The notes beneath the pieces were generated by a model. It searched no databases, was not told where the DNA came from, and was given only the letters and a program-made list of their open reading frames with translations. This document shows, one piece after another, positions 8,803-17,640 of a stretch of 64,000 bases of DNA. The number at the start of each line of letters is the position of its first letter. Position 1 is the first letter of the stretch. The position numbers were made by a program, and so were the translations under genes. Origin of the DNA: Clostridia bacterium. Lineage in GTDB: Bacteria; Bacillota; Clostridia; TANB77; CAG-508. The stretch is taken from positions 8,789-72,788 of the forward strand of contig CAAEVK010000008.1 in assembly GCA_900759475.1 (NCBI GenBank). Reading direction: 5' to 3'.

Positions 8803-9393
8803 TTATTGAAATAATTCTTTTCCGTTTTTTAAATAATCATATCCTGAAAAAATTGTTGCAATTGTTGAAATTATCATTAAACCTGTTGTTAATAAATTTA
8901 AACTAAATGCAAAGCCTTGTAAATTTCCAGTAAATATTGCTCCAAAAGAATTAATATCAATAAATGCTAAAATAATGGCAATCATTTGTGTTGCTGTTTT
9001 TAGTTTTCCCCAAAAACTAGCCGCTATTACTTTTCCACCTTTTTCTACAGCAATTAGTCGGTAACCTGATACAATAAACTCACGTGCTACTACAATAATT
9101 GGTATCCAAGCTGGTAATTTCATAGCCTCTACTAACATAATCATAGCTGCTAATACTAGGATTTTATCTGCTAATGGATCTGCAAATTTTCCAAAGGTTG
9201 TAATTTCATTTCTTTTTCTTGCTATGTAACCATCTAATTTATCTGTAATAGATGCAACAATAAAAATAGCATCTATTATAAACCAAATAATTGGAACTCC
9301 TAAGAATTCTCCATTTATTCCTAAAAACGGTATAATTACCATTATTGGTACTAATATAATTCTAAATATAGTTAATTTGTTAGCTAAATTCAT
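8803..9393 (-). CDS. pgsA: CDP-diacylglycerol--glycerol-3-phosphate 3-phosphatidyltransferase
   Basis: A 196-residue membrane enzyme making phosphatidylglycerol phosphate, the committed step to phosphatidylglycerol and cardiolipin. The CDP-alcohol phosphotransferase signature D-x2-D-G-x2-A-R-x8-G-x3-D-x3-D is present as DKLDGYIARKRNEITTFGKF followed by ADPLADK, at about residues 45-70. Hydrophobic helices flank it on both sides. An ATG at 9393 follows GGAGAAC. It lies 20 bases upstream of ligA on the same strand, so the two are probably cotranscribed. Nothing unusual was seen. Confidence 0.92.
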   Translation of the reverse strand: MNLANKLTIFRIILVPIMVIIPFLGINGEFLGVPIIWFIIDAIFIVASITDKLDGYIARKRNEITTFGKFADPLADKILVLAAMIMLVEAMKLPAWIPIIVVAREFIVSGYRLIAVEKGGKVIAASFWGKLKTATQMIAIILAFIDINSFGAIFTGNLQGFAFSLNLLTTGLMIISTIATIFSGYDYLKNGKELFQ

Positions 9394-9527
9394 TTTTTGT
9401 TCTCCTTTTTTTTATTCAAATTCTAAGTTAGATTATATTTTTAATTTAACTTTGTGTCAATCTTTTTATTGAATTTTTATTTTTCTCTTTTCTTATATTA
9501 AAATAAAACGTCCAAAACCCAAAAAAT

Positions 9528-9563
9528 AATGTAATAATTCGTGTTTACTGTAATTATTACATT
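9528..9563 (-). terminator. Terminator after the DUF5665-like gene
   Basis: Perfect 12-base arms AATGTAATAATT / AATTATTACATT, followed on the minus strand by ATTTTTTGGG. A second weaker hairpin (GACAAAGG...TTTGTC) overlaps 9590-9612 at the gene end. Confidence 0.65.
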
Positions 9564-9609
9564 AACAAAAGTTTATTAAAGCCTTAAGACAAAAGCCCCG
9601 TCCCTTTGT

Positions 9610-9900
9610 CTATTTAGTTTGTTCTACAATATCCATAATATCTGCAACAAATTGTCCTATAATGGGTATATTTAATTTTACAACTTGTTGTAAGACTAAA
9701 ATTAAAATAGCAGTTATAATTGTAAATCCAATTCCAATTCCTACTCCTTTAGAAATTCCAGCTAAAAAATTTCTAACTAGTATTTGTTTTTTATTTCCCA
9801 TAATACTACTTATTTCTTCTAGCTTGGATTTTGTTAACAGTTCATTTATTTGATCTAATTTTTCATTTAAAATGTTTTTCTTTTTTCTTATTGCAAACAT
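9610..9900 (-). CDS. DUF5665-type small membrane protein
   Basis: A 96-residue protein with a charged N-terminal half (IRKKKNILNEKLDQINELLT) followed by RNFLAGISKGVGIGIGFTII. One long hydrophobic segment covers residues ~58-82, and a second amphipathic stretch reads LNIPIIGQFVADIMDIV. The RNFLAG...G.GFT and LNIPIIG pattern matches the DUF5665 family of Clostridia. Function is unknown. ATG 9900 has AAAGGAG upstream. It is bracketed by terminators on both sides, so it is monocistronic. Confidence 0.7.
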   Translation of the reverse strand: MFAIRKKKNILNEKLDQINELLTKSKLEEISSIMGNKKQILVRNFLAGISKGVGIGIGFTIITAILILVLQQVVKLNIPIIGQFVADIMDIVEQTK

Positions 9901-9958
9901 TATTTTCTCCTTTATTTTATATTTGAAGTTAATTATATGCTTATGTATAATTTTTCAT

Positions 9959-10006
9959 ATGCAAAAATAAAACTAATGTCATATACATTAGTTTTATTTT
10001 TTGCAT
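9959..10006 (-). terminator. Terminator after the extended UPF0182 gene
   Basis: Inverted repeat with arms GCAAAAATAAAACTAATGT and ACATTAGTTTTATTTTTTGC around a 5-base loop. It begins only 4 bases after the stop (10010-10012) reached by the CGG +1 shift, but over 100 bases after the unshifted stop at 10113. That spacing supports the extended reading. Confidence 0.75.
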
Positions 10007-10009
10007 ATT

Positions 10010-12827
10010 TTATTGGTTTATACTATTTTCTATTTCATTTAGAAAAATTGCATTGCTTTCTACTACATTATTAACATTTGGTATGGTTTGTGTTATTAAG
10101 TCTTCTAACATTTTAATTAGTTCTTGCAATCTTCCGTATGTCTTTTCCCATCATTTCCCAATTATTGTTTTTGGTTGATTCGTCTAAATTTTTATTTGCT
10201 TTAATAATTGCATTAATTAATCCTTCTTGTGTGTCTGTATTTTCTACTTCTATATTAACAGCAGATTTTGAAAGTAAGTTTTCAATTGCTTCTTCTAAAT
10301 TATCTCCAATGGCTACTTTGTTTCCAGATGCCACTACAATTTTTTTAATTACCGGTACAAGAGATTCATTTGTATATACTTGATATATTGGTTCAACATA
10401 CAAGAGTGTGTTATTTATTGGAACTACAATCATATTTTTAATTAATTTTGTTCCTGAAGTATTTAAACTATTAATTACTGCTGATATTGTTTCGTCTTCT
10501 TCTAACTGTTTATCTAATTGTGCAGGGCTTAAAATATTTTCAGAAGAATCAAATTTATATAATTTTAATTTCATTTCTGTACCATCATAGGTTCCTACTA
10601 AGTAAGAAATAATATTTTGTTTTCCATAACTTGTATAAGGAATTACTAAACCTAATTGTTCTTTTTCTGAATCTAGTGTTTTTAACATAGTATAATAGCT
10701 TTCCATGTATGTTCCTACTCCTGTTGTAACTTTTGTTGTATTTGCTTTTGCTACCTCCCATAAATCATCATTTCTATACAATACTTCTGTTTGTACTTTA
10801 TGGTATCTTTCATACATCTTTGCTTGAATATTGTATAAAAATTGAGGATATACAAAATGACTTGCAATGTCTTGTGGTATTTCTTCTTCCTTTTCTACAA
10901 ATAAATTTGGATAAATATTTCTATATGCCATTGCAATTGGATCTGTTCTATCTGTTATATAAAATGTAACTGTTCCATCATAACTATCGATTAAAACTTT
11001 AACAGAGTTTCTAATATAATTTATTTTAGTTTTTATCCCATTAATTTCTATATTTGTATCTTGAGAATATGGATAACAATTACTTGTTGTATATGCATCC
11101 AATACCCACACTTGTTTTCCTTCGTCTGTAATTACTAAATATGGTTCTTCATCATATAATAAGTATGGCATAAGTTTTTTTGCGCGCTCTATTATATTTC
11201 TATTAACAATAATTTTACTTTCATTTGTAATATTAGTTGAAAAAGCAAAACCCCAATTATTTGTTGTTATTCCTAATGCTAATCTATCTCCAAAATTTAA
11301 GTTTAAACCAGCTTTTCCATCATATATATTTTCTGTATTAGTTGATGTACTTGTTGGATAATCAAATTCTGTTTTTCCTTTTGCATTTACTACAATGGCA
11401 GAATTTGTTTCTAAACCAAAATATATTCTTGGTTGTGTTATTTCTATTTTTTCGTCTTTCCCATTAAAGTCTGATTGTACATATTCTATGTTCCCTCTTG
11501 TATCTACTTTAGAAGCATATGTAATAATACTTCCATATCCATGTGTATAATTATAAGTTTTGTTGTCATAAGTTCTATTAACGCCATCAATTAAAATTTC
11601 TCTTGGTGAAATATAAACTAAACTTTGTTTACCATAAATATTATAGTTTTGAATTTTTGTATGATTATAAGAATAGTATCCAACTGAATCCTTATATTCA
11701 GACAATGTTTTTAATGTCATATCTTCACTTACTATTGGAATATTATTAATTACATTTGTATATTTTTCTACTTCTTGTCTTTCAATTGTTCCTGCATTTT
11801 CAATTTGTATTTCTTCTATATTTAAATTGTAAGCATCTCTAGTATTTTGTATATGGTATTCAATATAGGTTTTTTCTTTATCTAGTACATTAGGACTTAC
11901 AAAAATCCATTGAAATAATGTCATTACAACAAATAGTCCTACTAAATAAATTGGAATTGTAAATATTGCTTTTACTGCATTTTTGTATTTTTTCTTTTTA
12001 ATAAAAAGAATGGTTAATGTTATTGCTACTAAAATAATAATTGCTAATATTCGATACCCCCATAGTTTAACTGTAACATCTGTAAAACCAGCTCCTGTTA
12101 ATTCTGTATTATTTATATCTTCCAATTTAATAAACTTCTCAAACAAAATATCTTGTGTTTTTAAATAAGTAATCCCAGCAATACAAATTGCAATAATAAG
12201 TGCAAATATAATCATTTGTTTTACAAATGTACTTCTTTTTAAGAGTTGACTATCAATTCCATCAAAATAAATATTAAAAGTAGCAACATAATAAATACCT
12301 GTATACACTGCTAAGGTTATTACTAGACCCATTATATAAAAAAATATTAATTCAATAAATGGTTTTTGAAAAACGTAATATCCAATGTCTTGTCCAAATA
12401 TAGGATCAAACATTTCAAAGGAAGCACTATTTAAAAACAATATTGTTTTATTAATTAATATGTTTGAAGTAAATATTGCTATAATAGAACCTAATATTAA
12501 TGCTATTGATTTATTGGGTAGTTTTGGCATTGTTTTATTTTCTTCTACAAAAAACTTTTTTAATCCTGCTTTAATAAATTTATTTGTAATATAAATTGCC
12601 AAAAACCATACAATAAAATTAATACCCGTAATAATAAATTGGTATCTCACGTTTTGATTAAATACATCAATATATTCTTCTCCAATCTCTTTTATTTGTA
12701 AAAATTCTCCTCTATAATTTATAAAAGCATATAAAGCAAATAACACAATAAATATCAAAACAAGAATTACTCTTTTTTTATAATTTGTCTTTTTTTCTTT
12801 TGTTTGCGTTTTTACTTGTTCTTCCAT
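10010..12827 (-). CDS. UPF0182 family large membrane protein (one CGG +1 site)
   Basis: About 938 residues with one +1 shift. The N-terminal third has seven or so hydrophobic segments (VILVLIFIVLFALYAFI and others). The large remainder is extracellular and matches the UPF0182 family: YIEYHIQNTRDAYN, ESKIIVNRNIIERAKKLMPY, DAYTTSNCYPYS. The role of the family is unknown. Without a shift it ends at 10113 with RKIARTN. With the shift at CGG (10134-10136) it gains 41 residues beginning GRLQELIKMLEDLI, the family's usual amphipathic C-terminal helix, and stops next to a terminator. ATG 12827 (AGGGTAGGG upstream) is preferred over the TTG at 12866. Confidence 0.82.
10134..10136 (-). other. CGG +1 site in UPF0182 gene
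   Basis: Coding strand GAC ATA CGG AAG. Skipping the C reads GGA (Gly): DI-G-RLQELIKMLEDL. This site was hidden, since the unshifted frame just ends 7 codons later. Confidence 0.8.
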
Positions 12828-12872
12828 TAACCCTACCCTTCCTAGTCTTCTTTGACTAACTTTCAATATTTT

Positions 12873-13778
12873 TTAAATAATAGCTTCTAGAAATTCTTGC
12901 GGATTAAACACTTCCATATCATCAATTTTTTCCCCTACGCCAATAAATTTTACTGGTATTTTATTTTGTTCTACAATTCCAACAACAACTCCACCTTTTG
13001 CTGTACCATCTAATTTAGTAAGAATTAATCCTGTTAGTTCAACAGTTTGACTAAATGCTTTTACTTGTGCTATTGCATTTTGACCAGTTGTTCCATCAAT
13101 TACTAACAAGGTTTCTTTTGAAGCTTCTGCTAATTCTTTTTCTATTACTTTATTAATTTTAGAAAGTTCTTCCATTAAATATTCTTTGTTATGCAATCTT
13201 CCTGCCGTATCACAAATTAATACATCTGCATTGGTTTGTTTTGCTACTTGTATTGCTTCAAACACAACAGATGCTGGATCTGCTCCTTCTTCTTTCTTTA
13301 CTATATTTACTCCCGCTCGATTAGCCCAAATTTCTAATTGTTCTACTGCTGCTGCTCTAAAAGTATCTGCTGCTGCAACAACTACCTTTTTTCCATTTTG
13401 TTTTAATCGATTTGCTATTTTTCCAATAGAAGTAGTTTTTCCAACACCGTTTACACCAACTACTAATATAACAGAAGGTTTCGTATTTAAGTTTAATTCT
13501 ACTGTTCCCACATCTAATAATTCAGTCATAATTTCTTTTAATGCTTTTTTTACAGTTTCCTCATCCTGTATATTTTCTCTTTTTATTTTATCTCTTAATC
13601 TTGCAATAATTTCTATAGATGTATTTACACCAATGTCAGATATGATTAAAACTTCTTCTAATTCTTCTAATAAATTTTCATCCACTTTTCTAAAAGATGC
13701 AAAAACATTATTTATTTTATCATTAAAATTATCTTTTGTTTTTCCTAATCCTTGTTTTAATTTTTCAAAAAAGCCCAT
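12873..13778 (-). CDS. ftsY: Signal recognition particle receptor FtsY
   Basis: A 301-residue GTPase that docks SRP-ribosome complexes at the membrane. It has a short N-terminal region (MGFFEKLKQGLGKTKDNF), then the N domain, then the G domain with GVNGVGKTTSIGKIA (G1, near residue 106), DTFRAAAVEQL, DTAGRL (G3), TKLDGTAKGG (G4) and GVGEKIDDM at the closing loop. The acidic A domain of proteobacterial FtsY is absent, as is usual in Firmicutes. ATG 13778 follows TAGGAGGCAG. The UPF0182 gene follows it on the same strand after 45 bases. Confidence 0.95.
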   Translation of the reverse strand: MGFFEKLKQGLGKTKDNFNDKINNVFASFRKVDENLLEELEEVLIISDIGVNTSIEIIARLRDKIKRENIQDEETVKKALKEIMTELLDVGTVELNLNTKPSVILVVGVNGVGKTTSIGKIANRLKQNGKKVVVAAADTFRAAAVEQLEIWANRAGVNIVKKEEGADPASVVFEAIQVAKQTNADVLICDTAGRLHNKEYLMEELSKINKVIEKELAEASKETLLVIDGTTGQNAIAQVKAFSQTVELTGLILTKLDGTAKGGVVVGIVEQNKIPVKFIGVGEKIDDMEVFNPQEFLEAII

Positions 13779-13828
13779 TCCTGCCTCCTAATTATATATA
13801 TCTAGAATTTTATTAATAGCTTAAAATT

Positions 13829-15016
13829 TTAAAAAGTAATTGTTGCTGTTCCCATTAGAACTCTTTTTAATAGTGCTAAATCTATTACATCTATTTCTGT
13901 TCCATTTTTTTGAAGCATTCCTGCACAATAATAATTATCTGTTAATTTTTGCATTTCCATTAAATGTCTTTTTACTAATGCTAAATCTATTACATCAACT
14001 TCTGTATCTCCGTTAACATCTCCATCTTTTATAATTGTATATGTTTTATCTAATACTTTTATTTTATAATCAGTTGCTAGTTTTTCTTCTTTTAAAACAT
14101 TTCCATCTTTGTCCATAATAGAATAATTTTTAGTATTCAATTTTTTTACTAATTCTTCTACTGTAACTTCTGGTGTAACTTTAACAGTCATTTTTTCTTG
14201 ATTAATTATTATTTTTTCATCAGAAACTTCTTTTCGTTTTAAGTCATAATATTCAACAATTGCATCTGCATCCGCTTTTGCAATTTTTTTAATATCTTCA
14301 TCAGAATCAATATATTGCACATCTGTTCCTTTAATGTAACAATGTTCTATTAAAATAGTTGGCACTCCTTCTCCATTTTGTATATTGGCAGATGTGCTTG
14401 CTGGCACTTCTACTTTTTGTCCGTCTTTAATTATGGTAACCTTTCCATAATCTATCATTGTTCCTCTCATGGCATAACGAATAATTCCATAATAATCTGC
14501 TCTTGTCCCATCTGTGTATACATCTGTTGTATCTGTTGGAATTAATCTTGTTTTAACACCTCTATTACTAATTCCTAATGCAGATAATTTACTTAATATT
14601 TTATTAGATAACTCTGTTGTATTCTTATTATATTTTTCTAATGAATTATTAGCACTTACATAAATCTCTGCACCACTGACAGTTGAACTTTCTGAACTAT
14701 TAATATGTAAACTAATTAATAAATCTGCTTTATTGTTTCTGGCAATCATTGCTCTCTCAAATATCATTAATTCTCCACTAGGCAAACCATTGTGTGTTAA
14801 AATAACATTTACATTTTCGTATTCTTGTAAATACTCTTTTATGTAATTTGCAATTTTTAAACTAACATCTTTTTCATATATAGAACCATTAACTGCCCCT
14901 GGATCTTTTCCTCCGTGTCCTGGATCTAATACTATTGTCATAGCTTGTACTACATTTGTAGTCAATATTGTAAACATGATTATAAACAAAATAATAGCTA
15001 TCTTTGAAATTTTCAT
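13829..15016 (-). CDS. N-acetylmuramoyl-L-alanine amidase with C-terminal dockerin-like module
   Basis: A 395-residue exported cell-wall hydrolase. A signal peptide (MKISKIAIILFIIMFTILTT, cleaved near VQA) precedes an Amidase_3 domain (~28-250). The zinc ligands are His in VLDPGHGGKD, Glu in NGSIYEKD and His in LLISLHINSS; the catalytic Glu is in ILIEHCYI. A linker with a small beta domain follows. The last ~65 residues contain two calcium-loop-like repeats, DVNGDTEVDVIDLALVKRHL and GTEIDVIDLALLKRVLMG, the pattern of type I dockerins, although the second repeat's metal-binding loop looks degenerate. No scaffoldin is in the window. ATG 15016 follows AAAGGAG. Confidence 0.85.
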   Translation of the reverse strand: MKISKIAIILFIIMFTILTTNVVQAMTIVLDPGHGGKDPGAVNGSIYEKDVSLKIANYIKEYLQEYENVNVILTHNGLPSGELMIFERAMIARNNKADLLISLHINSSESSTVSGAEIYVSANNSLEKYNKNTTELSNKILSKLSALGISNRGVKTRLIPTDTTDVYTDGTRADYYGIIRYAMRGTMIDYGKVTIIKDGQKVEVPASTSANIQNGEGVPTILIEHCYIKGTDVQYIDSDEDIKKIAKADADAIVEYYDLKRKEVSDEKIIINQEKMTVKVTPEVTVEELVKKLNTKNYSIMDKDGNVLKEEKLATDYKIKVLDKTYTIIKDGDVNGDTEVDVIDLALVKRHLMEMQKLTDNYYCAGMLQKNGTEIDVIDLALLKRVLMGTATITF

Positions 15017-15249
15017 TATATTCTCCTTTTACTTGTACACATAAATTTTTACCGCACCTGTTAAAATTTTATATATTTAGAACAGTTTTTACAACTTACA
15101 GTTTCTCTTGTTTTTTTAAAGTTATTATACATTAATTTTTTATGAAATTCAATGAAATATTTTTTAATTTGCATAAATTATGTTGAATTTTTTATATTTT
15201 AATTTACTTACAGTATATCAGCAAATAATACTACAAAAATAAATATAAA

Positions 15250-15280
15250 CTGTGGGAATAAGCATTGCTTACCCCCACAG
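15250..15280 (-). terminator. Terminator after the SH3-domain gene
   Basis: CTGTGGG...CCCCACAG hairpin (inner arms AATAAGCA / TGCTTA) starting 14 bases after the stop at 15294. Its GC content is unusually high for the region, like the gene it follows. Confidence 0.6.
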
Positions 15281-15293
15281 AAAGGAATAACTA

Positions 15294-15830
15294 TCAATAT
15301 ATGTAATCATAATTTGCGTATTTGGATATGTATCCTTCTACGCATTCTTGGTTTTCAGTAGTTAAAACGTGAAGACAATCTACTGTTTCATCTAAAACAA
15401 TTAACACCTCTCCTTTTCGATCCCCTGCTCCTGAACCAATTCCTAAGTCTTGGTGAATACAGGCCCATTCAGTCGTGTATATGTTTACTGTGGACTTGTC
15501 TGTTAAAACGATTTTGTACCCATAGGTCAAGTATCGCTTTATGACAAATCCTTCCAATCCATCTTCTGTCCTTATATAGCAGAATTCGCCATATTCGGGA
15601 CTATCAAATCGTTCGTGTGCCTCGTACACAACATCACCAACTCGAAGTTGAACAGACTTGTTGTCTTGATTTTTTACCGCTGCTGACTTTCTTGTTGGTT
15701 CAGTCCTCAAGGTAAGTTTTGCAACTCTTACAAAGAGTTGCATAGATGGTGCCTCTTCAGATAAAGCAGTTGTCGATGACAATCCTAGAAACAGAGCTAC
15801 AAGCATGAAGATAGCAATTGTCCGTTTCAT
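15294..15830 (-). CDS. Exported SH3-like domain protein, foreign composition
   Basis: A 178-residue protein. The signal peptide runs MKRTIAIFMLVALFLGLSST; the mature part has a bacterial SH3-like fold (LTLRTEPTRKSAAVK, VQLRVGDVVYEAHERF, GEFCYIRTEDGLEGFVIKRY), which usually binds cell-wall peptides. The C-terminal ~70 residues are unassigned. ATG 15830 follows AAGGAGGAAACTTC; the longer reading to 15869 lacks a site. GC content and codon choice (GTC, CTT, CGC, TCG) differ sharply from neighbours. The third codon is CGG (15822-15824), read here as Arg; a +1 shift there would stop after about ten codons. It has its own promoter and terminator. It is one of four such genes in the window. Confidence 0.65.
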   Translation of the reverse strand: MKRTIAIFMLVALFLGLSSTTALSEEAPSMQLFVRVAKLTLRTEPTRKSAAVKNQDNKSVQLRVGDVVYEAHERFDSPEYGEFCYIRTEDGLEGFVIKRYLTYGYKIVLTDKSTVNIYTTEWACIHQDLGIGSGAGDRKGEVLIVLDETVDCLHVLTTENQECVEGYISKYANYDYIY

Positions 15831-15853
15831 GAAGTTTCCTCCTTTTTTATTAT

Positions 15854-15908
15854 ATATGGCTTTTACCATATCTATGTTTATTTTACCATTTTTTCTATTT
15901 TATGTCAA
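15854..15908 (-). promoter_or_regulatory. Promoter and inverted repeat upstream of the SH3 gene
   Basis: Minus strand TTGACA (15903-15908), 17-base spacer, TAAAAT (15880-15885). Just downstream lies the inverted repeat ATATGG-6-CCATAT (15854-15871), around or just after the expected start of transcription. It could be an operator or a 5' stem-loop. Confidence 0.6.
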
Positions 15909-15955
15909 TTTGTATTTTGATTGTTTTGTAAAATTTTTTTCCTATTTCAAAAAAT

Positions 15956-17095
15956 TTAATCTCCTAAACAGATTCCTATATTTCTTGCTGTTTTTGTTAG
16001 GTCATGGTCTTCTGTTACTATTCTAGTATTGCTTTCTGCTGTTCCACCTTGTACAGCTCCTATTTTTTTATTGTTTCCTACTACATCCTCTAATGGTACA
16101 AAATCCAATTTTCCCTCTTTTATAACAGTTAAAACATTAAAAGTTCCTTGCATTGCTAGTTCCATTGCTTTTGCTCCATATTTTGTAGATAATACTCTGT
16201 CAAATGAAGTTGGTGTTCCTCCTCTTTGCATATAGCCTAATGTTGTATTTCTAGTAATTAAGCCTGTTCTTTTTTCTAACTCTTTTGCTACCTTTTCTCC
16301 TGCTCCACCTAATTTTATATTAATAACTCCTGCTCCACCATCTCTTACTTCTTGTACTTCCATATCTCCACCTTTTGGTGTCGCTCCCTCTCCAACAACA
16401 ACTACGGCAAAGTTTTTGCCCATAGCTTGTCTTTTTTTAATACTTTCTGCTACTTTATCAATATCATATGGAATTTCTGGAATTAATGCTACATCTGCAC
16501 CACCTGCTATTGCTGATTCTAACGCTATCCAACCAGCATATCTTCCCATTACTTCTAGACACATAATTCTATTATGTGTCTCTGCTGTTGTATGTAATCT
16601 ATCTATGGCATCTGTAGCAACCTGCACAGCTGTATTATAGCCAAATGTAATGTCAGTACATGCTACATCATTATCTATTGTTTTTGGTACACCAATTACC
16701 TTTAAGCCTCTTAATGTAAAATCCCTAGCTGATTTTTGTGTGCTGTCTCCTCCTAATGTAAAAATACAATCAATACCATCTTCTTTTACATTTTGCACAC
16801 ATTTTTCTGATAAGTCTTGATATGTAATATTTTCATTTTGGTCTATTACTTTATAATTAAATACATTTGCATTTAAAGATGATCCAATGATGGAACCACC
16901 TTTATGTAGTATTCCAGAAGCATTATTCTTTGTACTTAGCTTTACATAATTGTTATTTAATAAACCATTATATCCATCTACAAATCCTAAACATTCAATA
17001 TTATTTTCTTCTGCTGTTTTTACAATTGCTCTAATAACTGCATTAAACCCTGAAACGTCTCCACCATTTGCAAGTATTGCTACTTTCTTTACCAT
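15956..17095 (-). CDS. pfkA: 6-phosphofructokinase
   Basis: A 379-residue enzyme phosphorylating fructose-6-phosphate in glycolysis. It shows GGDVSGFNAVIRAI at the N-terminus, PKTIDNDVACTDITFGYNTA with the catalytic Asp, and MGRYAGWIALESAIAGGADV and IPEIPYD as in the long group III (mixed ATP/PPi) enzymes. The donor-selecting motif reads LGGDSTQKSA; ATP enzymes usually have GGDGS and PPi enzymes GGDDT, so the phosphate donor is uncertain. ATG 17095 is chosen for the GGAGG 8 bases upstream. The gene is divergent from the small gene at 17236 and separate from pyk. Confidence 0.88.
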   Translation of the reverse strand: MVKKVAILANGGDVSGFNAVIRAIVKTAEENNIECLGFVDGYNGLLNNNYVKLSTKNNASGILHKGGSIIGSSLNANVFNYKVIDQNENITYQDLSEKCVQNVKEDGIDCIFTLGGDSTQKSARDFTLRGLKVIGVPKTIDNDVACTDITFGYNTAVQVATDAIDRLHTTAETHNRIMCLEVMGRYAGWIALESAIAGGADVALIPEIPYDIDKVAESIKKRQAMGKNFAVVVVGEGATPKGGDMEVQEVRDGGAGVINIKLGGAGEKVAKELEKRTGLITRNTTLGYMQRGGTPTSFDRVLSTKYGAKAMELAMQGTFNVLTVIKEGKLDFVPLEDVVGNNKKIGAVQGGTAESNTRIVTEDHDLTKTARNIGICLGD

Positions 17096-17167
17096 AAAAA
17101 TTTCCTCCTTCAAATCTATTTTAACTAATCACATTATATCAGTTTTCCTCATATTTGCAAGAGTTTT

Positions 17168-17217
17168 TTGCTTTTTTCCTAGATTTATGGTATACTTATA
17201 ATATACCATAAATCTAG
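17168..17217 (+). promoter_or_regulatory. Promoter with a 16-bp perfect inverted-repeat operator
   Basis: TTGCTT (17168-17173), 17 bases, TATACT (17191-17196). The -10 region lies inside a perfect inverted repeat, CTAGATTTATGGTATA-7-TATACCATAAATCTAG (17179-17217). A repressor bound here would block the promoter of the gene at 17236. Confidence 0.65.
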
Positions 17218-17235
17218 AAAGGGGTTACTTGTAAA

Positions 17236-17436
17236 ATGTTTGAGCAACAGCATAATTTTGTAGAACGTTCCCGGAAATACTATTTCTGTGAATTTGATAA
17301 CGATCGTAATCGCACCATGACTCAGGCAGAACACAAACTCCGTGCTATGAAAACTTTCTGTGGAAAACATTTTGTTTCCGGAAACATTATTGAGGGAAGC
17401 GACTACTTGCAGGTAGTTGTTGTCTACTCTCGGTAA
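17236..17436 (+). CDS. Small protein of unknown function, foreign composition
   Basis: 66 residues, MFEQQHNFVERSRKYYFCEF to VVVYSR, polar and slightly basic, without a recognised domain or membrane segment. GC and codon use (CGT, CGC, CTC, GAC, GTC) differ strongly from the AT-rich neighbours. It contains two in-frame CGG codons: 17272-17274 (Ser-CGG-Lys) and the last sense codon, 17431-17433. A +1 shift at the first would end the protein after about 27 residues. It has its own promoter with a long palindromic operator, a GGGG ribosome site and a good terminator. It sits alone between pfkA and pyk on the opposite strand. Function unknown. Confidence 0.6.
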   Translation: MFEQQHNFVERSRKYYFCEFDNDRNRTMTQAEHKLRAMKTFCGKHFVSGNIIEGSDYLQVVVVYSR

Positions 17437-17440
17437 CCTC

Positions 17441-17475
17441 AAAAAAGACATCTGAAAATTCAGATGTCTTTTTTT
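17441..17475 (+). terminator. Terminator after the small gene at 17236
   Basis: AAAAAAGACATCTGAA / TTCAGATGTCTTTTTTT hairpin with a T-run, 5 bases after the stop. Confidence 0.8.
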
Positions 17476-17554
17476 GGTTATTGTATAGGAAAAATCAAAT
17501 TTTTTATTAATATTTTCGTGTTATCAAGCGTAAGCAATAAAAAAGAATATAATA

Positions 17555-17640
17555 AGTTTCCTACACAGCAAAGCTAAGCTTCTTTGGTCTGTGTGCCGTT
17601 TACAAAGCAAAATGTACATCTAGCAAGGTTATTTTTCTTA
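17555..17640. repeat. Degenerate copy of the repeat found at the right window edge
   Basis: The stretch from TTTGGTCTGTGTGCCGTTTA through AAAGCAAAATGTACATCTAG to ATTTTTCTTA lines up with the reverse complement of 63941-64000 over about 60 bases with several mismatches. The hairpin arms intact in that copy are decayed here. It lies at the 3' end of pyk. Confidence 0.35.

Noticed and set aside
9590..9612. GGGACGGGG-containing hairpin as a regulatory RNA
   Set aside because: It overlaps the 3' end of a small gene, has a short stem and is next to a better terminator; nothing indicates a separate function.
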